Assembly (NCBI GenBank): GCA_944321645.1
Contig: CALUMB010000011.1
Coordinates: 1 to 47,495 of the forward strand
Direction of reading: 5' to 3'
From: an uncultured Prevotella sp.
GTDB lineage: Bacteria; Bacteroidota; Bacteroidia; Bacteroidales; Bacteroidaceae
DNA: 47,495 bases
The notes below the pieces were generated by a model, which made no database searches, was not told the DNA's origin, and saw nothing but the letters and a program-made list of their open reading frames with translations. Positions 34,306-42,322 of the stretch are shown here, piece by piece. How positions within the stretch are numbered: position 1 is the stretch's first letter; each line of letters starts with the position of its first letter. The position numbers and the translations under genes were made by a program.

Positions 34306-34749
34306 TCGGCGACAACTCATCTTTGGTTGCCAAGTAAGCATATTGGGCAATAATGCCCGCCTATGTTTAATGTTGGCAATTGAGCGCACGCCGAACCCGG
34401 CGCAATTGGTTTTGCAATCGGGGGAAGTGGCGGGTATGTGAGGGGTCACGACATAATAAAAGGCGTTTACGTGCGCCTTGTTCTTGGCTATCAAGAATCT
34501 CGCAAATTCAAGCTTCGTCAAGGCAAGGCAACAGTAGATGCTCCGGGATGTGACTATTCGCATCCCTTATCGGCTATATATAGGCACAGCCGTCCTTTGC
34601 CAGACGGTGTTGTGTGGCATATATGGCGTTAGGGGTGTGTTGTAATCGTATCGGCGTGGGCTCTGGTGTTGCTCTTCCTACGAAGCGGGCAATGCGAGAG
34701 CCTTTGATAGCGGGAATGAGCAGCAGGTACAGTTCCCGCGCTTTTTTTT
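34306..34749 (+). ncRNA. Candidate structured RNA or long attenuator leader
   Basis: About 440 bases with no supportable gene but many hairpins: GGGCA/TGCCC near 34354, GCCG/CGGC near 34391 and TCTTG/CAAGA near 34484. There is a nested stem at 34659-34702 in which GGCTCT (34659-34664) pairs with AGAGCC (34697-34702), TTGC (34669-34672) with GCAA (34689-34692) and CTTC (34674-34677) with GAAG (34682-34685). It ends in a terminator. It lacks the signature sequences of RNase P RNA, tmRNA and the signal recognition RNA. It may be a small RNA gene or the leader of the operon at 34814. Confidence 0.4.
34710..34749 (+). terminator. Rho-independent terminator 65 bases before the exported-protein operon
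   Basis: GCGGGAA (34710-34716) pairs with TTCCCGC (34733-34739), followed by GC and eight T residues (34742-34749). The word AGCGGGAA occurs again at 34783-34790, inside a GCTTGC/GCAAGC hairpin, so an alternative pairing with the right arm can be drawn. Confidence 0.8.
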
Positions 34750-34813
34750 GTGCCGTAGCTTCAAATCGTTAATGCGCTTGCCAGCGGGAATTGCAAGCAT
34801 AGTCCGTTAAGGG

Positions 34814-35461
34814 ATGATGGTAAAGTTTTGTCTTGCTTTTCTGTTGTCAGTGTGTTGTCTGCCCCAATCTTCGTTTGGTCAGACATACCGTTACAAGCGC
34901 GTGATGATCGTTGATGGAGGTGTCAGGAAAAGTGCGAACGACGATGCTCATTATATCACGTTCAACAGCAACGGCTTGTATGAATCCGACAAGTCAGGCT
35001 ATGCCACAGGCAGCAAGTTCGTGCGCTTTGTTAAAGATGCAAACGGCCTGCATTGTTATTATGGCAATGGATATTTCGGCAATGCCCATTATTATTTTTC
35101 CAGCGACTATTCGAGGTTGAATGTCAGGCTTGGTGGCGTGACGTATGTCTACCAGCGCACTACGGCGTCAGATGGCGCACAAGCCCGTTCCCATGCCGGT
35201 GCAGGTGCCCAAGGTGGCACTGTTGTGGTTGTGCCGCCTGCGGTCACACCTTCCTCAGGCCCGTCTGGTGGCGATTCCGGGTATAAGACTTGCTCGAGCT
35301 GTGGCGGGAGTGGCCGGTGTCGCAGCTGTGGTGGGAGTGGCAAGATGCGCTCGGAGTCAATATACACCGATGGCCATACCATAGTGTCGAACTGCCCTGT
35401 TTGCGGCGGAACTGGGAATTGTGGCCTATGTTTCGGAAGCGGCAGGTTGCGCACGAGGTGA
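34814..35461 (+). CDS. Secreted protein with DnaJ-like cysteine motif (zinc-binding) C-terminus
   Basis: 215 residues (the next codon is also ATG). The signal peptide (LAFLLSVCCLPQSSFGQ) ends near residue 23. Residues ~24-112 form a beta-rich domain ending FSSDYSRLNVR and VTYVYQR, shared with the next gene. A low-complexity linker (Ala/Gly/Pro/Ser) follows, then CSSCGGSGRCRSCGGSG and CPVCGGTGNCGLCFGSG: four CxxCxGxG-type repeats as in the zinc domain of DnaJ, but here in an exported protein. I know related Bacteroides proteins with the same two-part plan and no known function. First gene of an eight-gene exported-protein operon. Confidence 0.7.
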   Translation: MMVKFCLAFLLSVCCLPQSSFGQTYRYKRVMIVDGGVRKSANDDAHYITFNSNGLYESDKSGYATGSKFVRFVKDANGLHCYYGNGYFGNAHYYFSSDYSRLNVRLGGVTYVYQRTTASDGAQARSHAGAGAQGGTVVVVPPAVTPSSGPSGGDSGYKTCSSCGGSGRCRSCGGSGKMRSESIYTDGHTIVSNCPVCGGTGNCGLCFGSGRLRTR

Positions 35462-35488
35462 TTTATTGCAATTTAAAGATTATATTTT

Positions 35489-36001
35489 ATGAAAAGACTA
35501 ATTGTTTTTGCCTTTGCTTTTGTCGTGGCAATGGCTGCTTCGGCCGGGCTAATTAATTTTAAGCGGATTTCGTCGGATGGAACTTACTATTACAAGTACG
35601 TCTGCACTGTCAACTCGAACGGCGTCAGGACAAAAAGGAATTTTAACAACGGGCGTGAGTTCTTTGTCACGTTCGCGTCCGGAATGTCGGTTGCCGTGCC
35701 TTTTACCGATGAGAATGGCAATGGCACTGGTTTTTATTCTCGCTACGCTGGCCGCAACGGCGACGTTATAACCTACAAGGGGTTTTACTTAGACGAAAGC
35801 AGCCCCAATGCGCGTGCTTATTCGTGGGGCGCGGCTGAAGCGACTATGGCTATGATGGGAGGAGGCTCTTACAAAAATGTGAAGATGTGCTTCAGTTCCG
35901 ATTATAGTCGGCTGAACATAATCACTTCCGTCGGCCTTGTCCATGTGCTTGAGCGCGCGACGCGGCCCGAGGAAGAAGAGGCTCCAAGTTCGTTGTATTA
36001 G
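35489..36001 (+). CDS. Secreted protein, paralogue of the preceding N-terminal domain
   Basis: 170 residues with a signal peptide (MKRLIVFAFAFVVAMAASA). The mature part carries the same domain as the previous gene: YYYKYVCTV near the start, a GFYSRYAGRNGDV turn and CFSSDYSRLNI, then LVHVLER. It lacks the cysteine-rich tail and ends in an acidic EEEEAPSS stretch. It has an insert of ~25 residues (GFYLDESSPNARAYSWGAAE) relative to its neighbour. The pair looks like a tandem duplication that diverged. Function unknown. Confidence 0.65.
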   Translation: MKRLIVFAFAFVVAMAASAGLINFKRISSDGTYYYKYVCTVNSNGVRTKRNFNNGREFFVTFASGMSVAVPFTDENGNGTGFYSRYAGRNGDVITYKGFYLDESSPNARAYSWGAAEATMAMMGGGSYKNVKMCFSSDYSRLNIITSVGLVHVLERATRPEEEEAPSSLY

Positions 36002-36016
36002 AGAAAATTTGACGTT

Positions 36017-36601
36017 ATGTTGCTTGACAAGTTGTTGGCAAAGAGCGGTATGTGTCTCTTGCCTCTATTTTCGTGTGCCGTTTCGTGTTCCATGATAGGC
36101 CAATCTTGTTCTGATAGTTGCGTAGCTCGCGTGACCGTTGACACAGTGCCTCCGGTATTTAACGATTCGGTTGATGCAATTGTCTTTGGCGCAAACTCTG
36201 TCCGCTTGTATGACATGGCCGATTTTGTTCGGGGAGGCGATACCTTGGGAGCGAAGTGTGACAGTTTGTTAGGGTATGCTGTAAAGAGAAATCTTGGGTG
36301 TGTGAGTAAAAGCGATCTAAGTGTATTGTGGTTTATTCTGTCTGACAGGCAATGGTACATGGCCGATTATCCGTTGGTGCGCCATCCGTTCCATCCGAAC
36401 ATCGCGCTTGAATTTATAAAAGGCCATCGTAAGGCATACGCTCTTGTGTCGTTTGTTACTGGCGAGATAAAAATATCTGATGCCTGCGGAAACTTTAAGG
36501 TTTTTATGATGCGTGGTTCACGGCCAATGGCAAGATGGTGTTTAGGGATGTTCCCAGGTGAAGAATATTTTGAACGTTTGGTAGAAGGAACTGAAAAATG
36601 A
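36017..36601 (+). CDS. Exported protein of unknown function, possible lipoprotein
   Basis: 194 residues. The N-terminal hydrophobic stretch ends in LFSCAVSC, giving two lipobox-like cysteines, so it may be a lipoprotein. The mature part has SVLWFILSDRQWYMADYPL and HPNIALEFIKGHRKAYALVSF, a compact alpha/beta fold I do not recognise. It overlaps the caspase-like gene start by four bases (ATGA), so the two proteins are probably made together. Composition is A+T-richer than in the dcw genes. Confidence 0.6.
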   Translation: MLLDKLLAKSGMCLLPLFSCAVSCSMIGQSCSDSCVARVTVDTVPPVFNDSVDAIVFGANSVRLYDMADFVRGGDTLGAKCDSLLGYAVKRNLGCVSKSDLSVLWFILSDRQWYMADYPLVRHPFHPNIALEFIKGHRKAYALVSFVTGEIKISDACGNFKVFMMRGSRPMARWCLGMFPGEEYFERLVEGTEK

Positions 36602-37770
36602 AAAAGACGTTGATTGTTGCTTTGTTTGTCCTCGCGGTAGTTGAACGTGCGGCAGGGCAAACTTTGCATGCCATTATTTTTGCAAACACCGAGGACGCAA
36701 CGATAGGGGCTTCGGTGGAAAATGATTTCCAATACATGAATGTCGAGATGACCACCATCGCTAAGTCGATAGGCTATGGCCTGAAGAAATATTATTATTA
36801 TGGTCCGGGACAAGGCTTTAGCCCGGCTGGCGTCGAACAGGCTTTGGCGCAGCTCTCTTGTGGCTCAAATGATATTGTTTTCTTTTATTATTCTGGCCAT
36901 GGGGCGAGGGCGATGGATGAAAAGAGCCGATACCCTGAGATGATTCTTACGCATGGTGCCTGGACTGGAACCGAACAGCTATTCTCTCTTGAAGAAGTCT
37001 ATCGGCGTGTCATGGCTAAGTCGCCGAGGCTTGCTATTGTGATGGGCGACCTATGCAACAAGGCTGATGAGAATTATTACCACAACCCTGGGGCAGCGTC
37101 GAAGGGGGCCACCATAATATCTAAGGGCGTGGAAAAAACATACAAAGATTTGTTCCTTAATGTCAAGGGTGGTTTGATAGTAACATCGAGTAAGGCAGGC
37201 CAGACTTCTTATAGCTACCCGGCAGGTGGCGCATTTACGATATGCTTTCGCGAAATATTGCAGGCTTATGTCGACTTGGGGGCGGAAATCAGTTGGGAAC
37301 GCCTACTCGACGACGTGATAGTTATGACGAAAGAAATGACCGAGGAGGGCAAGCGCAGGGAAGGCGAAGCCCCTCAAGAGCCGATATATGATGCAAGCCT
37401 TGCAGCTGCGACTCCACCTGCGAGCCATGCCCCGTCGCCTGCTCCGACCCAGCCAGCGCAATCAAACGATGCGCCAACTAATTTGCGAGACGACTTGGCC
37501 TATGCCTTGACAATCGTAGGCAATCGGGATGTGCCGAAAATAGACCGCATAAAGAATATAAAGGCTGCGTTGCAGCGTTTTTCTGGTGGCGCAAAAGTGC
37601 AAGTCGTAGGGTGCGATAACAGCACTATCGTAAACACGGCTTCGGCAAAGGGTTACCTGAACTATTTGAGCATTGCGGCAAATATGGCGCAAGTCGTAGT
37701 CTTGGAAACTAAGAACGATGCAAGTGGAAAGTTGTCTTATGCCAAAGTCCATGAAATACATTATGAATAG
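36598..37770 (+). CDS. Secreted caspase-like (C14) cysteine protease with C-terminal domain
   Basis: 390 residues. A signal peptide (LIVALFVLAVVERAAGQ) sends it out of the cytosol. Residues ~22-240 follow the caspase/metacaspase fold: the first strand HAIIFANTED, then FFYYSGHGAR with the catalytic His at 101, and AIVMGDLCN with the catalytic Cys at 153, preceded by Asp151 as in metacaspases (D-x-C). Both catalytic residues are present. A Pro/Ala-rich linker (about 265-290) joins a ~100-residue C-terminal domain (LAYALTIVGNRDVPKIDRIKNIKA and VVVLETKNDAS) that I do not recognise. Envelope location and linkage to barrel and lipoprotein genes suggest processing of a surface or periplasmic target. 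Confidence 0.8.
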   Translation: MKKTLIVALFVLAVVERAAGQTLHAIIFANTEDATIGASVENDFQYMNVEMTTIAKSIGYGLKKYYYYGPGQGFSPAGVEQALAQLSCGSNDIVFFYYSGHGARAMDEKSRYPEMILTHGAWTGTEQLFSLEEVYRRVMAKSPRLAIVMGDLCNKADENYYHNPGAASKGATIISKGVEKTYKDLFLNVKGGLIVTSSKAGQTSYSYPAGGAFTICFREILQAYVDLGAEISWERLLDDVIVMTKEMTEEGKRREGEAPQEPIYDASLAAATPPASHAPSPAPTQPAQSNDAPTNLRDDLAYALTIVGNRDVPKIDRIKNIKAALQRFSGGAKVQVVGCDNSTIVNTASAKGYLNYLSIAANMAQVVVLETKNDASGKLSYAKVHEIHYE

Positions 37771-37783
37771 AAACAATAATAAA

Positions 37784-38407
37784 ATGAAACATTTAGCAGT
37801 ATTGGCATTGTTGCTGGTTTGTTGCGCTTCTCGTGTATGGGCGCAGGAACTGTCAAAAGAAGAATTGCAGGCATTCACTAAGCAATGCCAAGAGCGCATT
37901 GACGCATTGCAGATGGGTATGGAAATCATCGCCGACAAAGAGCAGGAATGGGAAATAAGGAACCATTACGTAGAAACGATACCTGAAATGTTCCTTGGCG
38001 ATGGCGACCCATGGACAGACCCAGCCACAGGGCAGAAGCATGCAGCCGTGACTATGCAGGTGTCTTCGCTTACTCCTAACGGCATTAGGGTTAGCAATCC
38101 GACGCTAAAGCAATACCTAAGGAATTTGCGCGATTTGAAAGGCTATACTTCTGTAAGGATAACCAAGGCAAAGACTTGCTTTGTCAGCAATTTCATGCCA
38201 GTCTACGGTAGGGAGGGCGTGTATGTGGCAACTTGTACTTTCTTCCAATATTTTGAAGGAAGGATTGGCGAACAGATTGCATACGGCGACGAGACGCAAA
38301 AAGAGGTGCATGTTGAGATAAGGCGCGTGCCAGACGGCAGTGTGGGAACACATTGGGAAATGAAGTTTGGAGACATAAATGTGGCACAAACGCAAAAACT
38401 TAAATGA
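37784..38407 (+). CDS. Secreted protein of unknown function
   Basis: 207 residues from the ATG at 37784, which begins an ideal signal peptide (KHLAVLALLLVCCASRVWAQ); an ATG at 37763 would overlap the caspase stop and add seven polar residues. The mature part starts with a coiled-coil-like helix (LSKEELQAFTKQCQERIDAL) and continues as a beta-rich domain with AKTCFVSNFMPVYGREGVYV and a TFFQYFEGRIGEQ segment. I recall similar domains in Bacteroides proteins next to SEL1 or caspase genes, but no function is known. Its stop overlaps the next start (ATGA). Confidence 0.6.
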   Translation: MKHLAVLALLLVCCASRVWAQELSKEELQAFTKQCQERIDALQMGMEIIADKEQEWEIRNHYVETIPEMFLGDGDPWTDPATGQKHAAVTMQVSSLTPNGIRVSNPTLKQYLRNLRDLKGYTSVRITKAKTCFVSNFMPVYGREGVYVATCTFFQYFEGRIGEQIAYGDETQKEVHVEIRRVPDGSVGTHWEMKFGDINVAQTQKLK

Positions 38408-39249
38408 AGATACGTGACGACATGAAAAGATTTGTTTTTGTTCCGCTTTTGGCGTTCATGTGCATCTGTTATGCCAAGGCGCAAATGCTCCCGGTGGTCA
38501 TCGACGAGCAGGCATTGCAGTTTAAGGTTAAGCAGATAGACGAGTTTTTTAGGCGTTTCAATTATGAGACGGATTACAAGGGCGATGCCGTTTCCGCCCA
38601 AGGGGAACCCTTGGTAACAGACTCTGTAGCAGAATCTGGTGGCTCTGATGCCCAGTCGCTGAAGCGTAAAAACCTTATGACGCTGTTCGATTTTGAAAAG
38701 TTCGGCAGGAAAAATATGTCGCTTGATTCCTTAGCTACTGAATTCTTGGATTATGTGATGAGGGTGGATGCCAAAATTCATTATGGAGATACGATATGGT
38801 GTGCCGAGGCCATTTCGTCGATTACCTTTGGTGGCAAGGCATACCCAATGCATTTATGGCTAAGTACTGAGCGCATAGAGGGTAATTATTTTAAGTGGGT
38901 GATTTCTATGGTTGAGTCGCCTTTGTTTAAATGTCTTGCCGATTCGTTTAACACAAAGGTCATGATACTGCCGAATGCCCATGGAACGTCGTTTATGTCG
39001 TTGCCGGAAGACATGAATCTCAACGCAAAGTCTGTGCGTGCAATGTTTTCCAAAGGCTATGTGCCGAATCCGTTGGCAGTGCTTGATTGGATTTTGGCTT
39101 CTGGCCGAGGCAAAATCGGGAAGGTGAGCAACGTTATATATCATTTCCGTTTGCCTGAATACAGCTTTTCCGTCGAGCGACACGAAAACCGCAACTCTTA
39201 TAATAAAGGATGGCTGATAAGTGAGATAGTCAAACTAAAACGTGATTGA
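38404..39249 (+). CDS. Secreted protein of unknown function
   Basis: 281 residues. The ATG at 38404 overlaps the previous stop; an in-frame ATG at 38422 would begin the signal peptide MKRFVFVPLLAFMCICYAKAQ more directly. The mature part is mixed alpha/beta with DSLATEFLDYVMRVD, HLWLSTERIEGNYFKWVIS and a C-terminal YHFRLPEYSFSVERHENRN followed by GWLISEIVKL. No catalytic motif was seen. Coupled to the previous gene and only three bases from the SEL1-barrel gene, so all three are probably made in fixed ratio. Confidence 0.6.
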   Translation: MKIRDDMKRFVFVPLLAFMCICYAKAQMLPVVIDEQALQFKVKQIDEFFRRFNYETDYKGDAVSAQGEPLVTDSVAESGGSDAQSLKRKNLMTLFDFEKFGRKNMSLDSLATEFLDYVMRVDAKIHYGDTIWCAEAISSITFGGKAYPMHLWLSTERIEGNYFKWVISMVESPLFKCLADSFNTKVMILPNAHGTSFMSLPEDMNLNAKSVRAMFSKGYVPNPLAVLDWILASGRGKIGKVSNVIYHFRLPEYSFSVERHENRNSYNKGWLISEIVKLKRD

Positions 39250-39252
39250 AAT

Positions 39253-41442
39253 ATGAAGAGGATTTTCTTGGCCTTGTTTGCTGCATTGCCGCTATTCGCC
39301 AATGCCCAAGAGCCGACTGAAGCCCAAAAGCAAGAAGCTTTGGGCGCAGTAAAAAATGTGTGTGGAATGATAGAACGCTATTTCGGAGGCGAACGGCTTT
39401 TGGACACGCAACTTTACGAAGCGATGGGTGGCAGGGGTACAGCTTTCTTCAATGACTTTACTGGCGAAGAGGAACAGGCCGTAAGCTTTTTTATGTATGT
39501 GCAAAAACATTATAAAGGTGCGCTCCAAACAGAAATTAGTGCCCCAGACCTTGCAAAGTGTAAAATATACGTGGAGCCGACATTGACCGTTAATACGCAT
39601 TGGGGAAATGTTGACGGCTCGGCGATTAACGAAGTTGCCATTGCCGACATAAATGCCGTTGGCGCGTCTAATTATTACATAGTCTTTGACGTGGTGCAGA
39701 ATTATCCCACATTGAGGATAAGCACCCCGAAGAAAATAGTCTATGATGTGTTGCATAAGAAAATAACAGCGGTCATAACCGACAATGGTGCTTACATCAA
39801 CTTTCTCAATGCGGTTGAGGCTTTTTCGGAAAAGGACTATCAGACGGCCATAAGCTTGTTTGAGGTTTCAATCCAAAAAGAAAGAAACGACGAGTCGTTG
39901 CAGAAAAGGTGCTATCTCTTGGCTGTTTCTGCGGCAATGTACATGAACGATTTTAAAAAGGCATTTAAGTTGGCGGAATTGTCAAAAGATGATTTTTTGA
40001 TTGCCTGTTCTGGAATGATGGTTGAAACGGAAAATGGAGATTGGAATAAGATTGCTCCCTATGCCTTGTTGTTAGAGAAAGTAGTAAATTCGCAGTCGGA
40101 TCTAAACGTGTTTCAAAAATGCGGGGCTTATATGTCGCTGGGAACTTTCTTCGTGGCGTCTTCCCAATATCAAGACTACGCAAAAGCTGTGTCTTACCTT
40201 GAGAAGGCAAGTGCGTTGGGAAGCGCGGAAGCTAAATTTCTGATATTTGTTTTTTCTCACAATGAAGATATTCCTGACGGGATGTTTGCGGATGACGAAG
40301 GGATTAAGAGGCTGTTTGAGGCGGCAGAATTGGGTTATCCGCCTGCGTTTGTAATATCGGGTATTGTTGAAGAAAAAATCAGGAACAATAATCAACAGGC
40401 CATGAAGTGGTATGAAAAAGCCGCAAAGTCTGGAAATTCTGTCGGCATGGTGCACTATGGGCGTTTGCTTGTGGAGTCGGGCAAAAGTGCCGAAGGTAAG
40501 TCTTGGTTGCGTAAGTCGCTTGAGGGTGATGGCCTTGAGCAGCAAATCGAATACTATGCAATGATATTGAATATGTACCCGTTTGTTAAATCGCGGCAGG
40601 AAGTTGTCGATATGCTTGATGGCAAAACACCCACGGATGGTATAGGCGAAACTGCCGTAGCCCAACCAGCCCAACCAGTCCACCCAACCCAGCCTGCCTT
40701 GCCTGTCGCTCCTGTCCGGCCTGTTCAGTCGGCAAAGCCTCCTGTCACCTCCGCCACGCAAACCCCGAGTGTGGGCGTAAGCACGAGCTCAGGCTATAGC
40801 TCACGTCGGTATAGGAGGCCGTTCAACCCTCCTGTCGACGATTATAAGATAGCCGGGCTTTCTGTTGGCTATGTATCTAAGCAATGGCAGGCCAAGGCTG
40901 GTGGCGAATCCATAAAGTATGGCATCTGGGAAGACTCAAAGCGAATGAACGGTTTGCAAGTCGGAGTGCGCGTGGAGCCGCAGTTCAAGTTTGGCTTCGG
41001 CTTAAACACGGGGTTGTTTTATGAGTTTTATTATACTCGCGGCGAGACCCTTTCTGATGATTACGGCGAATACCATGAGGATGTTATGGAACATAGCCTT
41101 TATCTTCCTGTACACCTTGAATATAGGCTGAACTTTTCGGAAGCGTTCCAACTGTTTTTCTTCGGTGGAATCGGGCTTGATTGCGGACTTGCCGCATCGT
41201 ATAGGATGATAGATGAGAATGACCACAATTATGATGTGACCGTAGACGATGTGTATGGAAGCGATATGTTCCCGGATTGGAAGCGGTTTAACGCCTCGCT
41301 CGAATATGGAGCTGGCATTAGGATTTATATGGTGCAGCTGAATTTCGCTGCATCGAAGGGGCTGGTAAATATGTCTTCTTCTGATGAATATAGCGTTTAT
41401 CAGAATAAGGACATGGCCTTTAGTTTGTCGTATATGTTTTGA
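39253..41442 (+). CDS. SEL1-repeat protein fused to an outer-membrane beta-barrel
   Basis: 729 residues with a signal peptide (RIFLALFAALPLFANAQ). Residues ~20-190 form an alpha/beta domain I do not recognise. Residues ~190-460 are helical TPR/SEL1 repeats (YQTAISLFEVSIQKER, then AVSYLEKASALGSAEAKFLI and AMKWYEKAAKSGNSVGMVHYG). A proline-rich linker (about 465-525, PAQPVHPTQPALPVAP) leads to ~200 residues of barrel-like strands (GLQVGVRVEPQFKFGFGLN, then AFQLFFFGGIGLD) ending FSLSYMF with the terminal Phe of outer-membrane proteins. Periplasmic SEL1 repeats tied to a small barrel suggest an anchor that presents a protein-binding platform. Low G+C (22 of 60 bases at 39961-40020). Confidence 0.72.
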   Translation: MKRIFLALFAALPLFANAQEPTEAQKQEALGAVKNVCGMIERYFGGERLLDTQLYEAMGGRGTAFFNDFTGEEEQAVSFFMYVQKHYKGALQTEISAPDLAKCKIYVEPTLTVNTHWGNVDGSAINEVAIADINAVGASNYYIVFDVVQNYPTLRISTPKKIVYDVLHKKITAVITDNGAYINFLNAVEAFSEKDYQTAISLFEVSIQKERNDESLQKRCYLLAVSAAMYMNDFKKAFKLAELSKDDFLIACSGMMVETENGDWNKIAPYALLLEKVVNSQSDLNVFQKCGAYMSLGTFFVASSQYQDYAKAVSYLEKASALGSAEAKFLIFVFSHNEDIPDGMFADDEGIKRLFEAAELGYPPAFVISGIVEEKIRNNNQQAMKWYEKAAKSGNSVGMVHYGRLLVESGKSAEGKSWLRKSLEGDGLEQQIEYYAMILNMYPFVKSRQEVVDMLDGKTPTDGIGETAVAQPAQPVHPTQPALPVAPVRPVQSAKPPVTSATQTPSVGVSTSSGYSSRRYRRPFNPPVDDYKIAGLSVGYVSKQWQAKAGGESIKYGIWEDSKRMNGLQVGVRVEPQFKFGFGLNTGLFYEFYYTRGETLSDDYGEYHEDVMEHSLYLPVHLEYRLNFSEAFQLFFFGGIGLDCGLAASYRMIDENDHNYDVTVDDVYGSDMFPDWKRFNASLEYGAGIRIYMVQLNFAASKGLVNMSSSDEYSVYQNKDMAFSLSYMF

Positions 41443-41502
41443 TATTTAGCAGTGGAAAGCTGTTTATGTTAGAATGAAAACCAACCAAATATTTTTTAGT
41501 GT

Positions 41503-42225
41503 ATGAGAAAATTAATTAGTTTTTTGGGCATTTGCCTATTCGGCATTTTGGGTTCGGTGTCGCTGGTCTCTTGTAGCGACGACGAAGAAACCTTAGTCAT
41601 ACCCGCTACGCCCACGGCAAATTTCTTGTTTGAAGATCTCTGGACATTTGCTGCAAATGGGGAGACGCTGAAGTTAGGCGGTATCAGTATTGATGAGTCT
41701 AAAAGTTCGTCAGGGATTTACATTGATAGGGTGGACTTCTTCTTTGATGGCAATCCCATAGCGTCTTCGACCGTAGCGCCTTTCTCCTTGGGCTATCTGC
41801 TGAAGGGGCAATCAATAGGCGAGCACGAACTTAAGTTGAAGATTTATGTAAAAGGCGAGGGTTATACTGATATGACTTACACATTTGATATAAAAGTGAC
41901 CGTCTTGGAGGAACCATTTGCGCTCAACTTTGTTTTATCGTATGACAATGCAGCCCACGCCAACAGCGAAATACGCAATGGGGAAACCTTATCAGGCTCG
42001 GTTGCCATTTCAGACGCTACAACAATCGATGCGTCCATCACTAAGGCTGAGTACTATTGGGACGGCGTTATGTTCGGAGCGACATCCATCCCTCCGTATA
42101 GGTTTAGCTTTCCAATAGAAAATCAGCCTTTGGGTGAACACGAGTTTAAACTTGTAATTTCTGTTTCAAGTTCCTTGGGAAACCTCACTTCTACTAATAC
42201 GGTGCGTTTCAATGTGGTCGGTTGA
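41503..42225 (+). CDS. Surface lipoprotein with two Ig-like repeats
   Basis: 240 residues. The signal peptide ends SLVSC with lipid Cys24, followed by SDDEE, a strong lipoprotein surface-export signal in Bacteroidetes. The mature part is two related ~90-residue beta domains: in the first VDFFFDGNPIASSTVAPFS and GEHELKLKI, in the second AEYYWDGVMFGATSIPPYR and GEHEFKLVI. Such Ig-like repeats usually bind something at the surface. It lies 60 bases after the SEL1-barrel gene without a clear promoter, so probably the last gene of the operon; a long hairpin 40 bases downstream may end transcription. Confidence 0.72.
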   Translation: MRKLISFLGICLFGILGSVSLVSCSDDEETLVIPATPTANFLFEDLWTFAANGETLKLGGISIDESKSSSGIYIDRVDFFFDGNPIASSTVAPFSLGYLLKGQSIGEHELKLKIYVKGEGYTDMTYTFDIKVTVLEEPFALNFVLSYDNAAHANSEIRNGETLSGSVAISDATTIDASITKAEYYWDGVMFGATSIPPYRFSFPIENQPLGEHEFKLVISVSSSLGNLTSTNTVRFNVVG

Positions 42226-42265
42226 GGTCGTGGCGCACAACTGCTTGATTTTTTATGTATAGTTG

Positions 42266-42298
42266 AACGGGTCGTTTTGCTTGGCAAGACGGCCCGTT
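42266..42298 (+). terminator. Candidate terminator of the exported-protein operon, within a 22-bp array
   Basis: AACGGGTCGTTTTGC (42266-42280) and GCAAGACGGCCCGTT (42284-42298) pair over 15 bp (two G-U pairs) around TTG. Only three T residues follow, so termination strength is uncertain. The arms are themselves units of the 22-bp repeat family (TTT words at 42275, 42297 and 42319). Confidence 0.6.
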
Positions 42299-42322
42299 TG
42301 GGCTTGCGATTCGTGCTGTTTA
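42275..42322. repeat. 22-bp-period array B
   Basis: TTTT or TTT words at 42275, 42297 and 42319 are exactly 22 bp apart, with units like TTTTGCTTGGCAAGACGG and TTTGGGCTTGCGATTCG. The first junction gives GAACGGGTCGTTTT. Same family as the arrays at 1981 and 42540. Confidence 0.65.

Noticed and set aside
34282..34563. Minus-strand frame of 93 codons in the structured-leader region
   Set aside because: No promoter or signal peptide, weak protein character, and it lies across many hairpins; RNA structure explains the region better.
34306..34749. RNase P RNA, tmRNA or 4.5S RNA
   Set aside because: The conserved GAGGAAAGTCC-type core, tRNA-like ends with a tag reading frame, and the SRP loop sequence were not found.
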